DNA of 64,000 nucleotides from an uncultured Lachnospiraceae bacterium (GCA_947564305.1 CANOBT010000009.1:1-64000), one strand, 5' to 3'. Shown: positions 1 through 8,029, numbered from the stretch's first letter. A program made the numbers and translations. The notes: a model not told the origin generated them from the letters alone.

Positions 1-2
1 TC

Positions 3-1349
3 TATGCACCGAAGCGAAAGCAACTGAATAAGCATGGACTGATTCAGGCATTGCAGGATCTGGAAGATGATAAACTGGATATTTTGAGTATATCAATGCC
101 GCCGGGGACGCAAAAGACAACCTTGGAGAAGTTCTTCGCTTCATGGATTATCGGTCGGCATCCGGACGATTTCAGCCTTTTCTTTTCTCACAGTGCTGAT
201 ATTACAAGAATGTACTATGACGGGGTTCTGGATATCACTACAAATACCACAGAGTATACATGGAATGAGATTTTCCCGGATGTCCATCTGGAAAGCACTA
301 ATGCGAAGCGTGAGACGATCAATTTCAATAAATATAAGCCATTTGCTAACCTGCAGTGTACGTCCGTCGGCGCTAAAAATGCCGGTAAGGTTCGTTGTAA
401 CAGATATTTGTATTGCGATGACCTGATCGGTGGTATTGAAGAAGCGCTGAATAAGAATACTCTGGATAAATTATGGAGAATCTACGGAACTGACGCTAAA
501 CAGCGTAAGATGGACGGTTGTAAGGAAATACATATCGCAACCCGTTGGTCAGTGCATGACGTGATAGGTCGGCTGATTACTATATATGATGGTAATTCCC
601 GTGCAAGATTCATTGCAGTACCAGACATTGATCCGGAAACTGGTGAATCGAACTTTGATTATGATTACAACGGCTTTTCGGTTGAATTCTTCCATGATCA
701 AGAGCTCACTATGGACGAAATCTCTTACAAGTGCCTGTATAAGAATGAGCCGATTGAGCGTGAGGGATTGCTGTATCATGATGATGATATCAGGCGATAC
801 CAGTCGCTGCCATTGCGGGAGCCGGATGCAATTATCGGCATTTGTGATACGAAAGATACTGGAACTGACTACATGTTCCTGCCGTGTACACTGGTGTATG
901 GGAATGATTATTACTGTGTGGATTGTATATGTGATGATAACGCAGATTATGGTGTGCAGTATGAGAACTGCGCAAATCTGATTGTCAATAATAAAATGCA
1001 GCAGTGCGAGTTTGAGCATAATAATGGCGGCGGCCGTGTTGGTTTCGAGGTAAATAAACTGGTTGAAGAAAAAGGATGGAGCTGCAATATTACATCGAAT
1101 TTTACTTCTGGGAATAAGGAGACAAAGATCATTGTAAATGCGGATTGGGTGAAAAAGCATGTTCTATTTAAGGACAGGGCAATGTACAAGCCGAAAGACC
1201 ATTATGGAGTGATGATGTCGTGGCTGCTCAGTTATTCTGTAAAGGGTAAGAATCCTCATGATGACGTGCCCGATGGATGGGCGCAGTTCGCATTGTTTGT
1301 TCAGAATAAGATACCGACAGTGGCAAGTATTATTAATAGTCCATATTAA
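3..1349 (+). CDS. Phage terminase large subunit, 5' end missing
   Basis: ATP-driven motor that packages phage DNA into the prohead and cuts the concatemer. The frame is open from base 3, so the start lies left of the window; 448 codons are visible. A P-loop-like MPPGTQKTT stands about 32 codons in, in the position of the terminase Walker A, although glutamine replaces the usual glycine or serine before the lysine. YLYCDD near residue 135 fits Walker B. The C-terminal half has spaced acidic residues (ICDTKD, CVDCICDDN, GFEVNK) as in the RNase H-like nuclease domain. It is followed after 28 bases by a small zinc-ribbon gene. The family is certain from context; the subfamily is less so. Confidence 0.88.
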   Translation, partial: YAPKRKQLNKHGLIQALQDLEDDKLDILSISMPPGTQKTTLEKFFASWIIGRHPDDFSLFFSHSADITRMYYDGVLDITTNTTEYTWNEIFPDVHLESTNAKRETINFNKYKPFANLQCTSVGAKNAGKVRCNRYLYCDDLIGGIEEALNKNTLDKLWRIYGTDAKQRKMDGCKEIHIATRWSVHDVIGRLITIYDGNSRARFIAVPDIDPETGESNFDYDYNGFSVEFFHDQELTMDEISYKCLYKNEPIEREGLLYHDDDIRRYQSLPLREPDAIIGICDTKDTGTDYMFLPCTLVYGNDYYCVDCICDDNADYGVQYENCANLIVNNKMQQCEFEHNNGGGRVGFEVNKLVEEKGWSCNITSNFTSGNKETKIIVNADWVKKHVLFKDRAMYKPKDHYGVMMSWLLSYSVKGKNPHDDVPDGWAQFALFVQNKIPTVASIINSPY

Positions 1350-1377
1350 GAGAACTGGAAATTTGGAGGTGGCGATA

Positions 1378-1626
1378 ATGGCATTCTGTAAGCAATGCGG
1401 AAAAGAACTTCCCAAAGCATGGAGTACGGATATTTGCATTGATTGTTCAAAAGAGAACATGAGGAAAATATTCAAAGAAAATCCCGAAGTGAAGCAAGCT
1501 TTTTTAGAAAGCGTTGAGGAAATGCAAAAGCCGGAAAATATGAAGAAAATGATTGATGATACAGTACGTTTCATGCAAGCAATACAAGCCTTGCAGAAAG
1601 GAAAAGGTAGGAGAGGGATATGTTAA
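1378..1626 (+). CDS. Small zinc-ribbon protein, phage accessory
   Basis: An 82-residue protein of unknown role. The N-terminus holds CKQC and CIDC, a four-cysteine zinc ribbon in residues 4-23, followed by a charged helical tail ending in KGKGRRGIC. The start was chosen at ATG 1378 because GGAGGTGG lies just upstream; the frame is open further 5' but that stretch overlaps the terminase gene. Its 3' end overlaps the next gene by 7 bases, so the two are probably co-translated. It could bind nucleic acid or be a small adaptor; the sequence does not decide. Confidence 0.65.
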   Translation: MAFCKQCGKELPKAWSTDICIDCSKENMRKIFKENPEVKQAFLESVEEMQKPENMKKMIDDTVRFMQAIQALQKGKGRRGIC

Positions 1627-2111
1627 AAGCGGCACAATTATATGAGGACGAGCTACAGAAGAAAAATATTGAAGCATGGTATAAATCAGAAAACATATAC
1701 TGGAACGGTGGCCCTTATGATTCCGTGATCAATTTAAAAGAGGACAATTATGACTGTCATCAATTTGTATCTGTGGACAAAAACAATAACGTTATAGGTT
1801 ACATATGCTATGAGATTAATTGGGCGGTTATGTCTGCTGGTAGTTTTGGTATTATTAGCTTTGACAAAGGTAATATTGAATTTGCAAGGGATATTTACAC
1901 AGCAATATGCAATCTCTTTGAGATTTACCACGTGAACCGCATTGCGTGGACATGCTATGTTGACAATCCTGCTATTCGTGGATATCGAAACTTCGTCAAG
2001 AAACACGGCGGCCGGGAATGCGCATATTATAGGCAGAATGCAAAGCTTATGGATGGGCGGTTGCATGACAGTGTGGAGTTTGAAATACTGGCAGAGGAAT
2101 TTAAGAGATGA
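1620..2111 (+). CDS. GNAT-like acetyltransferase, phage accessory
   Basis: A 163-residue protein with the layout of a GCN5-related N-acetyltransferase: a central beta strand ending in NVIGYICYEI, a helix region with EFARDIYTAICNLF, then RIAWTCYVDNPAIRGYRNFVKKHGG, which matches the family's 'N..A..lY.k.GF' end motif. The target is unknown. Phage-borne GNATs can modify host proteins or small molecules, but nothing here identifies a substrate. The start overlaps the zinc-ribbon gene by 7 bases. It lies between terminase and the antirepressor, outside the structural set. Confidence 0.6.
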   Translation: MLKAAQLYEDELQKKNIEAWYKSENIYWNGGPYDSVINLKEDNYDCHQFVSVDKNNNVIGYICYEINWAVMSAGSFGIISFDKGNIEFARDIYTAICNLFEIYHVNRIAWTCYVDNPAIRGYRNFVKKHGGRECAYYRQNAKLMDGRLHDSVEFEILAEEFKR

Positions 2112-2148
2112 TTTTGTAAAAAAGACACCGGAAAGGGGGATGAGCAAC

Positions 2149-2592
2149 ATGGAGATAACAAGAAAAGATATTGTGAACTATCATTTGATTGCACCTATGA
2201 TAGAACGCAATAAAAGGAAATTAGAGCGATATAAAAATAATGAGCCTTGTGTTGAAGCGGGCAAGGTGTATGGTTCTTCCCCTATGTTTCCGTATGAGCC
2301 ACGGGGCTTTACGGTCGGCGGTTCAGAACCAGAGGATTACCAGAAGTGGAAAAAGTGGGACGAGAAGTGCCGGTATCTGGAAATACTCATAAAAACGGAT
2401 ATTGAGAGAATGACCAATTTGAAACAGGCTATTGACGAATTGATTGCCGGAATTGATAACCTGGAAGATAAAATGATATTTGAGTATGTCATGGAGGGCA
2501 AGTCGCAGGAATGGATTGCAGGTAAATTGCATATGGAACAATCCTGTGTATCCAAAAGAATAAAGAAATATTTACAGAAAGGCGGTAAATAA
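2149..2592 (+). CDS. Phage sigma-like HTH regulator (DUF1492/ArpU-like)
   Basis: A 147-residue helical protein. The C-terminus (VMEGKSQEWIAGKLHMEQSCVSKRIKKYLQK) reads as a helix-turn-helix like sigma-70 region 4, the pattern of DUF1492/ArpU-type phage late regulators; the N-terminal two thirds is charged coiled coil. I chose ATG 2149 because the purine-rich AAAGGGGG is spaced correctly from it; ATG 2140 is in frame but abuts the ribosome binding site. This family commonly sits next to terminase and is thought to activate late transcription. Family assignment is from the motif only. Confidence 0.6.
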   Translation: MEITRKDIVNYHLIAPMIERNKRKLERYKNNEPCVEAGKVYGSSPMFPYEPRGFTVGGSEPEDYQKWKKWDEKCRYLEILIKTDIERMTNLKQAIDELIAGIDNLEDKMIFEYVMEGKSQEWIAGKLHMEQSCVSKRIKKYLQKGGK

Positions 2593-2593
2593 A

Positions 2594-3229
2594 ATGAATA
2601 ACCTTAGATTACTTGAAAACGAATTAGTATCAGTGTATGAAACAAGTACAGGAGAGAAAGTTGTATATGGGACAGAATTACATAATGTTTTAAAAGTAAA
2701 AAGCAATTATCGTGATTGGATTCGTAATCGTTTGAATGATTGTGAGGCTGTTGAAAATGAAGATTATGAAGCCGCTAAAATTTTAGCGCCTTCAGGACAA
2801 TCTATGAAAGAGCATATAATCAAGCTGGATACGGCCAAAGAAATGGCAATGCTTGAGCGCAACGAGAAGGGTAAGGAAGTAAGACGGTATTTCATAAGGA
2901 TTGAGAAAAGATATAAAGAAAATATTATGCCGAAGAATCTTCCGGCAGCATTAAGAGCATATGCAGATGAGGTGGAGCGTCGGCAGATTGCAGAACAGGA
3001 AAAAGAGAATCTGCGGAGAGAATTGGATTATAGTAAAGAATGGCTGTCAATTAAGCGTGTTGCAGCAATGAACGGTGTATCATGGAAAACGTTTAATTGG
3101 AGAAAGCTGAAAGAAATTGGAGAAGAAATGGGATATGAGGTCAAGAAGATATTTGATGCAAACTATGGTGAGGTAAATACATATCATAAGAACGTCTGGG
3201 AGAAAGCATATCCTGAATATGAAATTTAG
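2594..3229 (+). CDS. AntA/AntB-type phage antirepressor
   Basis: A 211-residue protein. The N-terminal 100 residues carry the AntA pattern: KVVYGTELHNVLKVKSNYRDWIRNRL, then a phenolic region and LDTAKEMAMLERNEKGKEVRRYFIRIEKRY. A coiled coil (residues 110-150) leads to a second small domain with KRVAAMNGVSWKTFNWRKL, an HTH-like segment. Antirepressors of this type inactivate the phage repressor and favour lytic growth. It starts 2 bases after the preceding stop. The position between terminase and portal, not in the early region, is unusual. Confidence 0.75.
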   Translation: MNNLRLLENELVSVYETSTGEKVVYGTELHNVLKVKSNYRDWIRNRLNDCEAVENEDYEAAKILAPSGQSMKEHIIKLDTAKEMAMLERNEKGKEVRRYFIRIEKRYKENIMPKNLPAALRAYADEVERRQIAEQEKENLRRELDYSKEWLSIKRVAAMNGVSWKTFNWRKLKEIGEEMGYEVKKIFDANYGEVNTYHKNVWEKAYPEYEI

Positions 3230-3274
3230 TGAAATATTCTATCTTTTTGTCGATTTGGGAAAATTGGAATATTT

Positions 3275-3303
3275 TTCATAATTAGATGTGGTATTATTAT
3301 AAT
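3275..3303 (+). promoter_or_regulatory. Promoter for the phage tRNA
   Basis: TATAAT at 3298-3303 is a perfect -10 box; 17 bases upstream TTCATA (3275-3280) matches the -35 consensus at 4 of 6. It lies 35 bases before the tRNA. A GTGCGA/TCGCAC hairpin (3312-3332) lies between promoter and tRNA. Confidence 0.6.
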
Positions 3304-3337
3304 CGAGAAAAGTGCGAAGTCAAAAATCGCACAATAA

Positions 3338-3409
3338 CGCACGGTAGAGAAGAGGTATCTCGCTTGGTTCATACCCAAGAGACCGCCGGTTCGACCCCGG
3401 CTCGTGCAA
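3338..3409 (+). tRNA. Phage-encoded tRNA with CAT anticodon, initiator-like
   Basis: A complete cloverleaf can be drawn: acceptor 3338-3344 with 3402-3408, D stem GAGA/TCTC, anticodon stem CTTGG/CCAAG with loop TTCATAC (anticodon CAT at 3370-3372), variable loop AGACC, T stem GCCGG/CCGGC with loop TTCGACC, discriminator A at 3409. No CCA is encoded. Position 1 (C) faces position 72 (A), the unpaired end typical of bacterial initiator tRNAs, and pair 11:24 is A:T, also an initiator trait. Only two of the three initiator G:C pairs of the anticodon stem are present; position 29:41 is T:A. It is framed by its own promoter and terminator. Confidence 0.8.
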
Positions 3410-3442
3410 TTGCAACCCTTATAAACACTCTCTCATATAAGG

Positions 3443-3480
3443 AGCACTGGCTTGATTTAATCTTGTCGGTGCTTTTTATT
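3443..3480 (+). terminator. Terminator after phage tRNA
   Basis: GCACTGGC (3444-3451) pairs with GTCGGTGC (3465-3472) allowing G:T pairs, followed by TTTTTATT. This closes the tRNA transcription unit before the next gene. Confidence 0.7.
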
Positions 3481-3501
3481 GTGAAGAAAAGCAGGTGAAT
3501 T

Positions 3502-3702
3502 ATGAGCAATGTAGAGAAAATAGAATTCCGCTGTAAAGGCTGCGACAAGCTTCTGGCCGTGACAGACGGAAATACGAATATCGTTTGCCCAAGATGCAGT
3601 GGAATGAATAAGCTGAACATCAAAACCAGAAATATTTCATTTATCCCCCGTAATATGCGCAACCGAACGACTTCATCCTGTGTGAATTTCAGTAGAAGGT
3701 AG
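3502..3702 (+). CDS. Com-like zinc-finger protein
   Basis: A 66-residue protein. FRCKGCDKLLAVTDGNTNIVCPRC is a four-cysteine finger (CxxC, 16 residues, CxxC) followed by SGMNKLN, the pattern of the Com family. In phage Mu, Com binds a stem-loop in mom mRNA and switches on its translation. The C-terminal 30 residues are basic and may extend nucleic acid binding. It sits 9 bases before the portal start. Its target here is unknown; the hairpins at 5312-5395 are one candidate. Confidence 0.7.
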   Translation: MSNVEKIEFRCKGCDKLLAVTDGNTNIVCPRCSGMNKLNIKTRNISFIPRNMRNRTTSSCVNFSRR

Positions 3703-3711
3703 GTGATTGCG

Positions 3712-5292
3712 GTGTCTGAATCTGGAATCACGGTACTGTCAGAAGAGTTAAGAGGCAGGCGCCGCATTTATACAGATGTTGAAAAAATCACGGAAAATAA
3801 TGTGATTGAGGTATTACAGGACGCAATCCTGATACATGAACAAAACCGGGCGGAAATAGCGTATCTTCTGGCATATGAAAAAGGTGATCAGCCACTAAAG
3901 CGTGAAAAGAAGGTCCGCAAAGAGATTGACATCAAAGTGGCCGATAACATTGCAAACCAGATTACCGAGTTCAAGTTAGGCTATGACTGGGGCTCTCCAA
4001 TCTCATATGTTCAACGTGGGACAAAAGACTTAAGCGGAAACAGTCCAGAGCAGGACGATGATGGAATATCCATGCTCAATGAAATGAATGATGCGGAGGG
4101 AGCACCGGCGAAGGACCAGGAAATGGCTCGATATATAGAAGTGGCCGGTATTGGTTTCCAAATGGTGGATATAAAACAGGATTATGAAGGGGATTCAGTT
4201 TTCGATTTGCTTACACTGAATCCTCTCTTTACATTCTGCATCTATCGAAACACTGCCCGGCAGCAGAAAATTGCAGGCGTTACCTATCGGACAATTAAGA
4301 ATGGTGAGAGATATTTCACAGTATATACCAAAGATAGACGCTTCGAGATCCGGAACGCACAGGAGATCATCAACGGTCCGAATCAAATAAATGATAAATG
4401 GGGATTCCTCCCGAGAAGCGGTGAAAAAAATCCTATGGAGGCAGTGCCGATTGTAGAATTTATCCGGGCATATGATCGGATGGGATGTTTTGAACGGCAG
4501 ATATCCGATATGGATGCTTTAAATATAGAAGTATCTGACTTTGTAAATGGTGTGGCGCAGCATGTGCAGGAAGTCTGGTGGGGAAATGATTTCGATTTGC
4601 CTGTCAATAAGGAGACCGGTGAAGCGGAAGCTCCAGTGAGTGGTCAATGGCTTATGACAAAGACTACTCAGAGTGGAAAGACTCCAATCGCCAAACCGCT
4701 GACCAGTGATGTTGGTTATGATGGTATTCAATCCAATATTCAGAGTAAGCGAAACACGATTCTTCAGAAATGCTATGTTCCGTTGCAGTCAGATCCAGGT
4801 GGCGGTTCGACCGGTACGGCCATGAGTATGAGTTCCGGATGGAGTGCCGCAGAAGCATCTGCCTGTAAAAAGGAGCTGATCATCCGCAAAAGCAAGATGG
4901 AGATTATTAAGCTTGAACTGGCAGCTATAAAGAAATCGTCAGATATACCGCCAAACAGCCCGTTACTGCAATTGAAGCCATCAGATGTTTACCCGAAGTT
5001 CACTCGTCAGAAAACATTTGACCTTGGCACTAAGACAAATTCCATGGTAGCCATGATAAAATCCGGCATTCACGGCCGAATTGCCATGCAGACGGTTGAT
5101 TTATTCCCAGATGTGGCTCAGGCATGGAATGATAGTAAAGAGCTGATTGAAAAGTTTCAGGAATCACTATTTCAGAAAAAAGAAACTGCGAAATCAGATT
5201 GGGGGCAGCAGGATTTGACTGATCAGACCGGTAATTCTCCTATTCTGGATGGAATGACAACTGAAAATCTAAATATTAAGGCAGTAGAGTAA
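3712..5292 (+). CDS. Portal protein, SPP1 gp6-like
   Basis: A 526-residue protein forming the dodecameric ring at the capsid vertex through which DNA enters and to which the tail attaches. The segment with EIDIKVADNIANQITEFKLGYDWGSPISY and the later LQSDPGGGSTGTAMSM and KSKMEIIKLELAAIK stretches fit the SPP1-type portal family (crown, wing and stem order). Two GTG starts are possible, 3703 and 3712; 3712 is preferred because AAGGTAGG is spaced correctly before it. No separate minor head protein follows, unlike SPP1. Confidence 0.88.
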   Translation: MSESGITVLSEELRGRRRIYTDVEKITENNVIEVLQDAILIHEQNRAEIAYLLAYEKGDQPLKREKKVRKEIDIKVADNIANQITEFKLGYDWGSPISYVQRGTKDLSGNSPEQDDDGISMLNEMNDAEGAPAKDQEMARYIEVAGIGFQMVDIKQDYEGDSVFDLLTLNPLFTFCIYRNTARQQKIAGVTYRTIKNGERYFTVYTKDRRFEIRNAQEIINGPNQINDKWGFLPRSGEKNPMEAVPIVEFIRAYDRMGCFERQISDMDALNIEVSDFVNGVAQHVQEVWWGNDFDLPVNKETGEAEAPVSGQWLMTKTTQSGKTPIAKPLTSDVGYDGIQSNIQSKRNTILQKCYVPLQSDPGGGSTGTAMSMSSGWSAAEASACKKELIIRKSKMEIIKLELAAIKKSSDIPPNSPLLQLKPSDVYPKFTRQKTFDLGTKTNSMVAMIKSGIHGRIAMQTVDLFPDVAQAWNDSKELIEKFQESLFQKKETAKSDWGQQDLTDQTGNSPILDGMTTENLNIKAVE

Positions 5293-5311
5293 TTTATTGT
5301 CTTTATATATC

Positions 5312-5395
5312 GTCAAGGGAATGACGCTAATCACGCACAAGACAAGGGAATGTCTATAATCACGCAACAAAAATGACTCATGTGCAGGGAAGCAC
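5312..5395 (+). promoter_or_regulatory. Three AGGGAA-hexaloop hairpins before the head genes
   Basis: Three 14-nt hairpins share the loop AGGGAA on different 4-bp stems: GTCA/TGAC (5312-5325), GACA/TGTC (5341-5354), GTGC/GCAC (5382-5395). The first two are followed by the shared sequence TAATCACGCA, giving a 29-nt tandem period. Stem change with loop conservation implies an RNA-level site. The loop fits the ANGGAN hexaloop known for CsrA/RsmE-type translational regulators. The scaffold start is 31 bases downstream. Confidence 0.6.
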
Positions 5396-5426
5396 CTTAA
5401 AAAACGCAGAAAGAAGAGGTATCACA

Positions 5427-6035
5427 ATGAGCGAAAGGAAAAACAGATTAATTCCATTAAACATTCAGTTTTTTGCAGCACCCAGTTCAGATCCAGAATC
5501 ATCACTGGAACCAGAGCCTAATTCAACCCCGGAGTCGGGCGCAGATCCAACACTGGATCCAGAACCAAGCCCGGAAGAGCAGATTCAGGCGCTTATGGTT
5601 GAGAATGCGAAGCTAAAAAAGGCTCAGGAAAAGGCAGCCAGTGAAGCAGCTGACTACAAGAAAAAGTACAATGCTACTTTATCTGAAAAGGAAAAAGCAA
5701 GTCTTGAAAAGGCAGAGAAGGAAGCAGAGCGGGAAGCGCAGTATCAGAGCCTGTTGAGGGAAAACCAGATTAACAAACTGGCGAAGAATTTCGTTTTGTT
5801 GGGGTACTCTGATGAACAGGCCAATACGGCGGCAGCAGCGCAGTACGATGGAGATACGGAAACATTGTTCAAAATCCAGTCGGATGTACAGCAGGCTCTT
5901 GTGAAACAGAAAGAAAATGAATGGTTGAAATCCAGACCGGAACCAAATGCAGGCAATGGTGAGGGCGATGATGGAGCAGATCCGTTCCTTCAGGGATTCA
6001 ATTCTGTTCAGGGCAACTTTTACACAAAGAAATAG
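5427..6035 (+). CDS. Capsid scaffold protein
   Basis: A 202-residue protein that guides prohead assembly. The N-terminus LIPLNIQFFA is the recurrent opening of siphophage scaffolds, followed by a Pro/Glu/Ser-rich stretch (residues 20-50), then a long Lys/Glu/Ala coiled coil (55-130), and a C-terminal region ending in FNSVQGNFYTKK that would contact the capsid protein. ATG 5427 was chosen because AGAAGAGG precedes it and because it gives this canonical N-terminus; the frame is open to 5373. It lies immediately before the capsid gene. Confidence 0.85.
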   Translation: MSERKNRLIPLNIQFFAAPSSDPESSLEPEPNSTPESGADPTLDPEPSPEEQIQALMVENAKLKKAQEKAASEAADYKKKYNATLSEKEKASLEKAEKEAEREAQYQSLLRENQINKLAKNFVLLGYSDEQANTAAAAQYDGDTETLFKIQSDVQQALVKQKENEWLKSRPEPNAGNGEGDDGADPFLQGFNSVQGNFYTKK

Positions 6036-6058
6036 GAAAATTATGGAGGTAGATTATT

Positions 6059-6913
6059 ATGGCAGTTAATTTTGCTTCAAAGTACGAGGCAGTTGTTGAC
6101 GAAAGATTCAGGCTGGGATGTCTTACAACTCCGCTTGTTAACAATAATTTGAAATGGATTGGGGTTAGGACTGTAAAGGTATTTTCCCGGGATTTGGCAA
6201 CTCTTAATGATTACAAGACTTCTGGTAGCAATAGATATGGTGATCCGGATGAACTTGGAAACAGTGAACAGGAGATGAGTATCACTCAGGATAAAGCCTT
6301 CACATATACGATTGATGCTGCGACTGAGCAGGATACCAATGGTACGATGGAGGCAGCCGCCACACTTGCTGAGAATATTGATAACCTTGCGATTCCGGCT
6401 GTAGATACCTACAGATTGGCTGTAATCGTATCAAAAGCGCCGACAAAAGGCAGTGTGACTGGTGAATCTCACATCGTTACAAAAGCGGTTACAAGTAAAA
6501 ATGCTTATGAGGAATTTCTTGTATGTCAGGAGATTCTTGACAATGATAAGGCACCTCAGGGAGGCAGAATCGCTGTTGTTAGCCCTGGATATCTGAATAA
6601 GGTGAAACTGGATGAACATTTTACCAAAGCCGGAGATATGGCTACGACAATGGCAGTCAGAGGATTTGCGGGCGATATTGATGGGGTTCCAACTATTAAG
6701 GTACCGGCGGTTTATCTGCCGGAAGGTGTCGATTTCATCATTACCAATCCTATTGCAGTGCCTTCACCTATTAAATTACAGGAGTTCAAGATCAACTATG
6801 ATGCACCTGGTATTTCTGGTGCGTTGGTTGAGGCTAGACTTCGTTACGATGCATTTGTACTGGATAAGAAAGCGGATGCAATCGCAGTACATAAAAGCGC
6901 TGCGGCAGCGTAG
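6059..6913 (+). CDS. Major capsid protein
   Basis: A 284-residue protein directly after the scaffold and with a strong GGAGGT ribosome binding site. The alternating beta strands and the central region with DQDTNGTMEAAATLAENIDNLAIP-like helix (about residues 95-120) are consistent with an HK97 fold, as are the strand-rich C-terminal half and EFKINYDAPGISG. Context (scaffold before, connectors after) carries most of the weight. There is no protease gene, so maturation by cleavage is not expected. The C-terminus is alanine-rich (SAAAA). Confidence 0.85.
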   Translation: MAVNFASKYEAVVDERFRLGCLTTPLVNNNLKWIGVRTVKVFSRDLATLNDYKTSGSNRYGDPDELGNSEQEMSITQDKAFTYTIDAATEQDTNGTMEAAATLAENIDNLAIPAVDTYRLAVIVSKAPTKGSVTGESHIVTKAVTSKNAYEEFLVCQEILDNDKAPQGGRIAVVSPGYLNKVKLDEHFTKAGDMATTMAVRGFAGDIDGVPTIKVPAVYLPEGVDFIITNPIAVPSPIKLQEFKINYDAPGISGALVEARLRYDAFVLDKKADAIAVHKSAAAA

Positions 6914-6925
6914 GAGGGCATTGGC

Positions 6926-7093
6926 ATGAGTAAAGTGAAAAAAGATGGAATTACGATGGTGGCAAGGGACAAGAATCAGCTTGCCGCCTTTTTAAATAAC
7001 GGTTGGAAGAAAGTAGCCGAAGAAAAGTCAGCGGATAAGGAGATTTCTGAGGCAGAGTTATCAACACGTGGACGCAAGTCGGCGCAGAAATAA
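6926..7093 (+). CDS. Small basic head-associated protein
   Basis: A 55-residue lysine-rich protein starting MSKVKKDGITMVARDK and ending GRKSAQK. A good AGGAGG site lies 9 bases upstream of ATG 6926, overlapping the end of the capsid gene. Small proteins in this place, between capsid and connector, are common in siphophages and may decorate or anchor heads. No motif is recognised and no function is claimed. Confidence 0.6.
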   Translation: MSKVKKDGITMVARDKNQLAAFLNNGWKKVAEEKSADKEISEAELSTRGRKSAQK

Positions 7094-7110
7094 GAATGAG
7101 GTGAATGAGG

Positions 7111-7440
7111 ATGGAAGCTTTGATGAATGAAATCTTAGAGGATTTGAAAACAGAGTTATCGCTGACTAAGGAATCAGACATCAACATTCTGTCCTCAAAG
7201 GTCAAGAATGCTGTCCGGGAGATTCGCAGGGATAGGGACTACCCGGCGGCATATACGGACGAGATGATTGCTTCGGATTTGGAGATTTATTATTCCAATA
7301 TTCGGGAACTGGCATTATATGACTTCAATCAATTTGGTGCCGAAGGCCAGACTTCTCATTCAGAGAACAATATCAGCCGGGCATGGAAGAGCCGTTCGGA
7401 ATGCAAGGCAGGAATTGTGGCAATCGGCAGAGCTATATAA
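7111..7440 (+). CDS. Head-tail connector (adaptor) protein
   Basis: A 109-residue mainly helical protein: MNEILEDLKTEL, then VKNAVREIRRDRDYPAAYTDEMIASDLEIYYSNIRELALYDFNQFGAEGQ. This is the usual pattern of the gp6/gp15-type adaptors that dock below the portal ring. The position directly after the capsid genes agrees. ATG 7111 is preferred; GAGGTGA is spaced for it, and ATG 7105 is too close. The next 91 bases before the Tad2-like gene are non-coding. Confidence 0.7.
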   Translation: MEALMNEILEDLKTELSLTKESDINILSSKVKNAVREIRRDRDYPAAYTDEMIASDLEIYYSNIRELALYDFNQFGAEGQTSHSENNISRAWKSRSECKAGIVAIGRAI

Positions 7441-7531
7441 TATTAAGAAGATTGTGCGTGGAGAAATCCGCAGGGTGGCGTTCGCTATTGGTGGAGGGCG
7501 GAACGTCTTAATTAGAAAAAGGAGCATTGTT

Positions 7532-8026
7532 ATGACAAGAAAAGAAGAATTTATGAGAGACTATGAAGCTGTGAAAGATAAAGCATTGGAAGGAATTACA
7601 CTTCTAATCAGGATGCCGACGGGAGAAATTGAAACCATTTTGAATCCAAAAGTGGCTGAGAAGGTCGCATACATTGACAAGACCTACAATGATGATTTGG
7701 TTCATGCGAACTGTGATAAGATTCAGATTGAAAATTATGGTTTCGACTTTATGGATGATGAAATGGACTTCGGTACAGCGCTTATGAATCTGAAAGCCGG
7801 ACATAAGGTTTCTCGTAAGGGTTGGAACGGTAAAGGTCAGTATATTGAATTGGCACAAAACATCAGCTATCAGACCGGAAACGCAGAACATGGCACAATT
7901 GTGAATTGCAACCATGACGCTATTGGAAACAAGGCGATTGCATTTGTTGGTACGTCTGGAGTGCAGATGGGATGGCTTGCTTCACAGGCTGATATGTTGG
8001 CGGAAGATTGGGTAGTTGTGGAATAA
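7532..8026 (+). CDS. Tad2-like anti-Thoeris protein (DUF2829) with N-terminal extension
   Basis: A 164-residue protein. The C-terminal 90 residues are a DUF2829/Tad2 domain: MDFGTALMNLKAGHKVSRKGWNGK near residue 75 and the end motif GWLASQADMLAEDWVVVE. Tad2 proteins bind and sequester the cyclic ADP-ribose signal that activates Thoeris defence. The first 70 residues are an extra segment of unknown role. ATG 7532 follows AAAAAGGAGC. It interrupts the head-completion genes, so it is an accessory insertion. The domain call is firm; anti-Thoeris activity is inferred from the family. Confidence 0.8.
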   Translation: MTRKEEFMRDYEAVKDKALEGITLLIRMPTGEIETILNPKVAEKVAYIDKTYNDDLVHANCDKIQIENYGFDFMDDEMDFGTALMNLKAGHKVSRKGWNGKGQYIELAQNISYQTGNAEHGTIVNCNHDAIGNKAIAFVGTSGVQMGWLASQADMLAEDWVVVE

Positions 8027-8029
8027 ATG

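Noticed and set aside
549..1160. 203-codon minus-strand frame
   Set aside because: Shadow of the terminase gene, Ile/Cys/His-rich and without known domain.
3286..3498. 70-codon plus-strand frame
   Set aside because: It runs through the tRNA and its terminator; no coding features.
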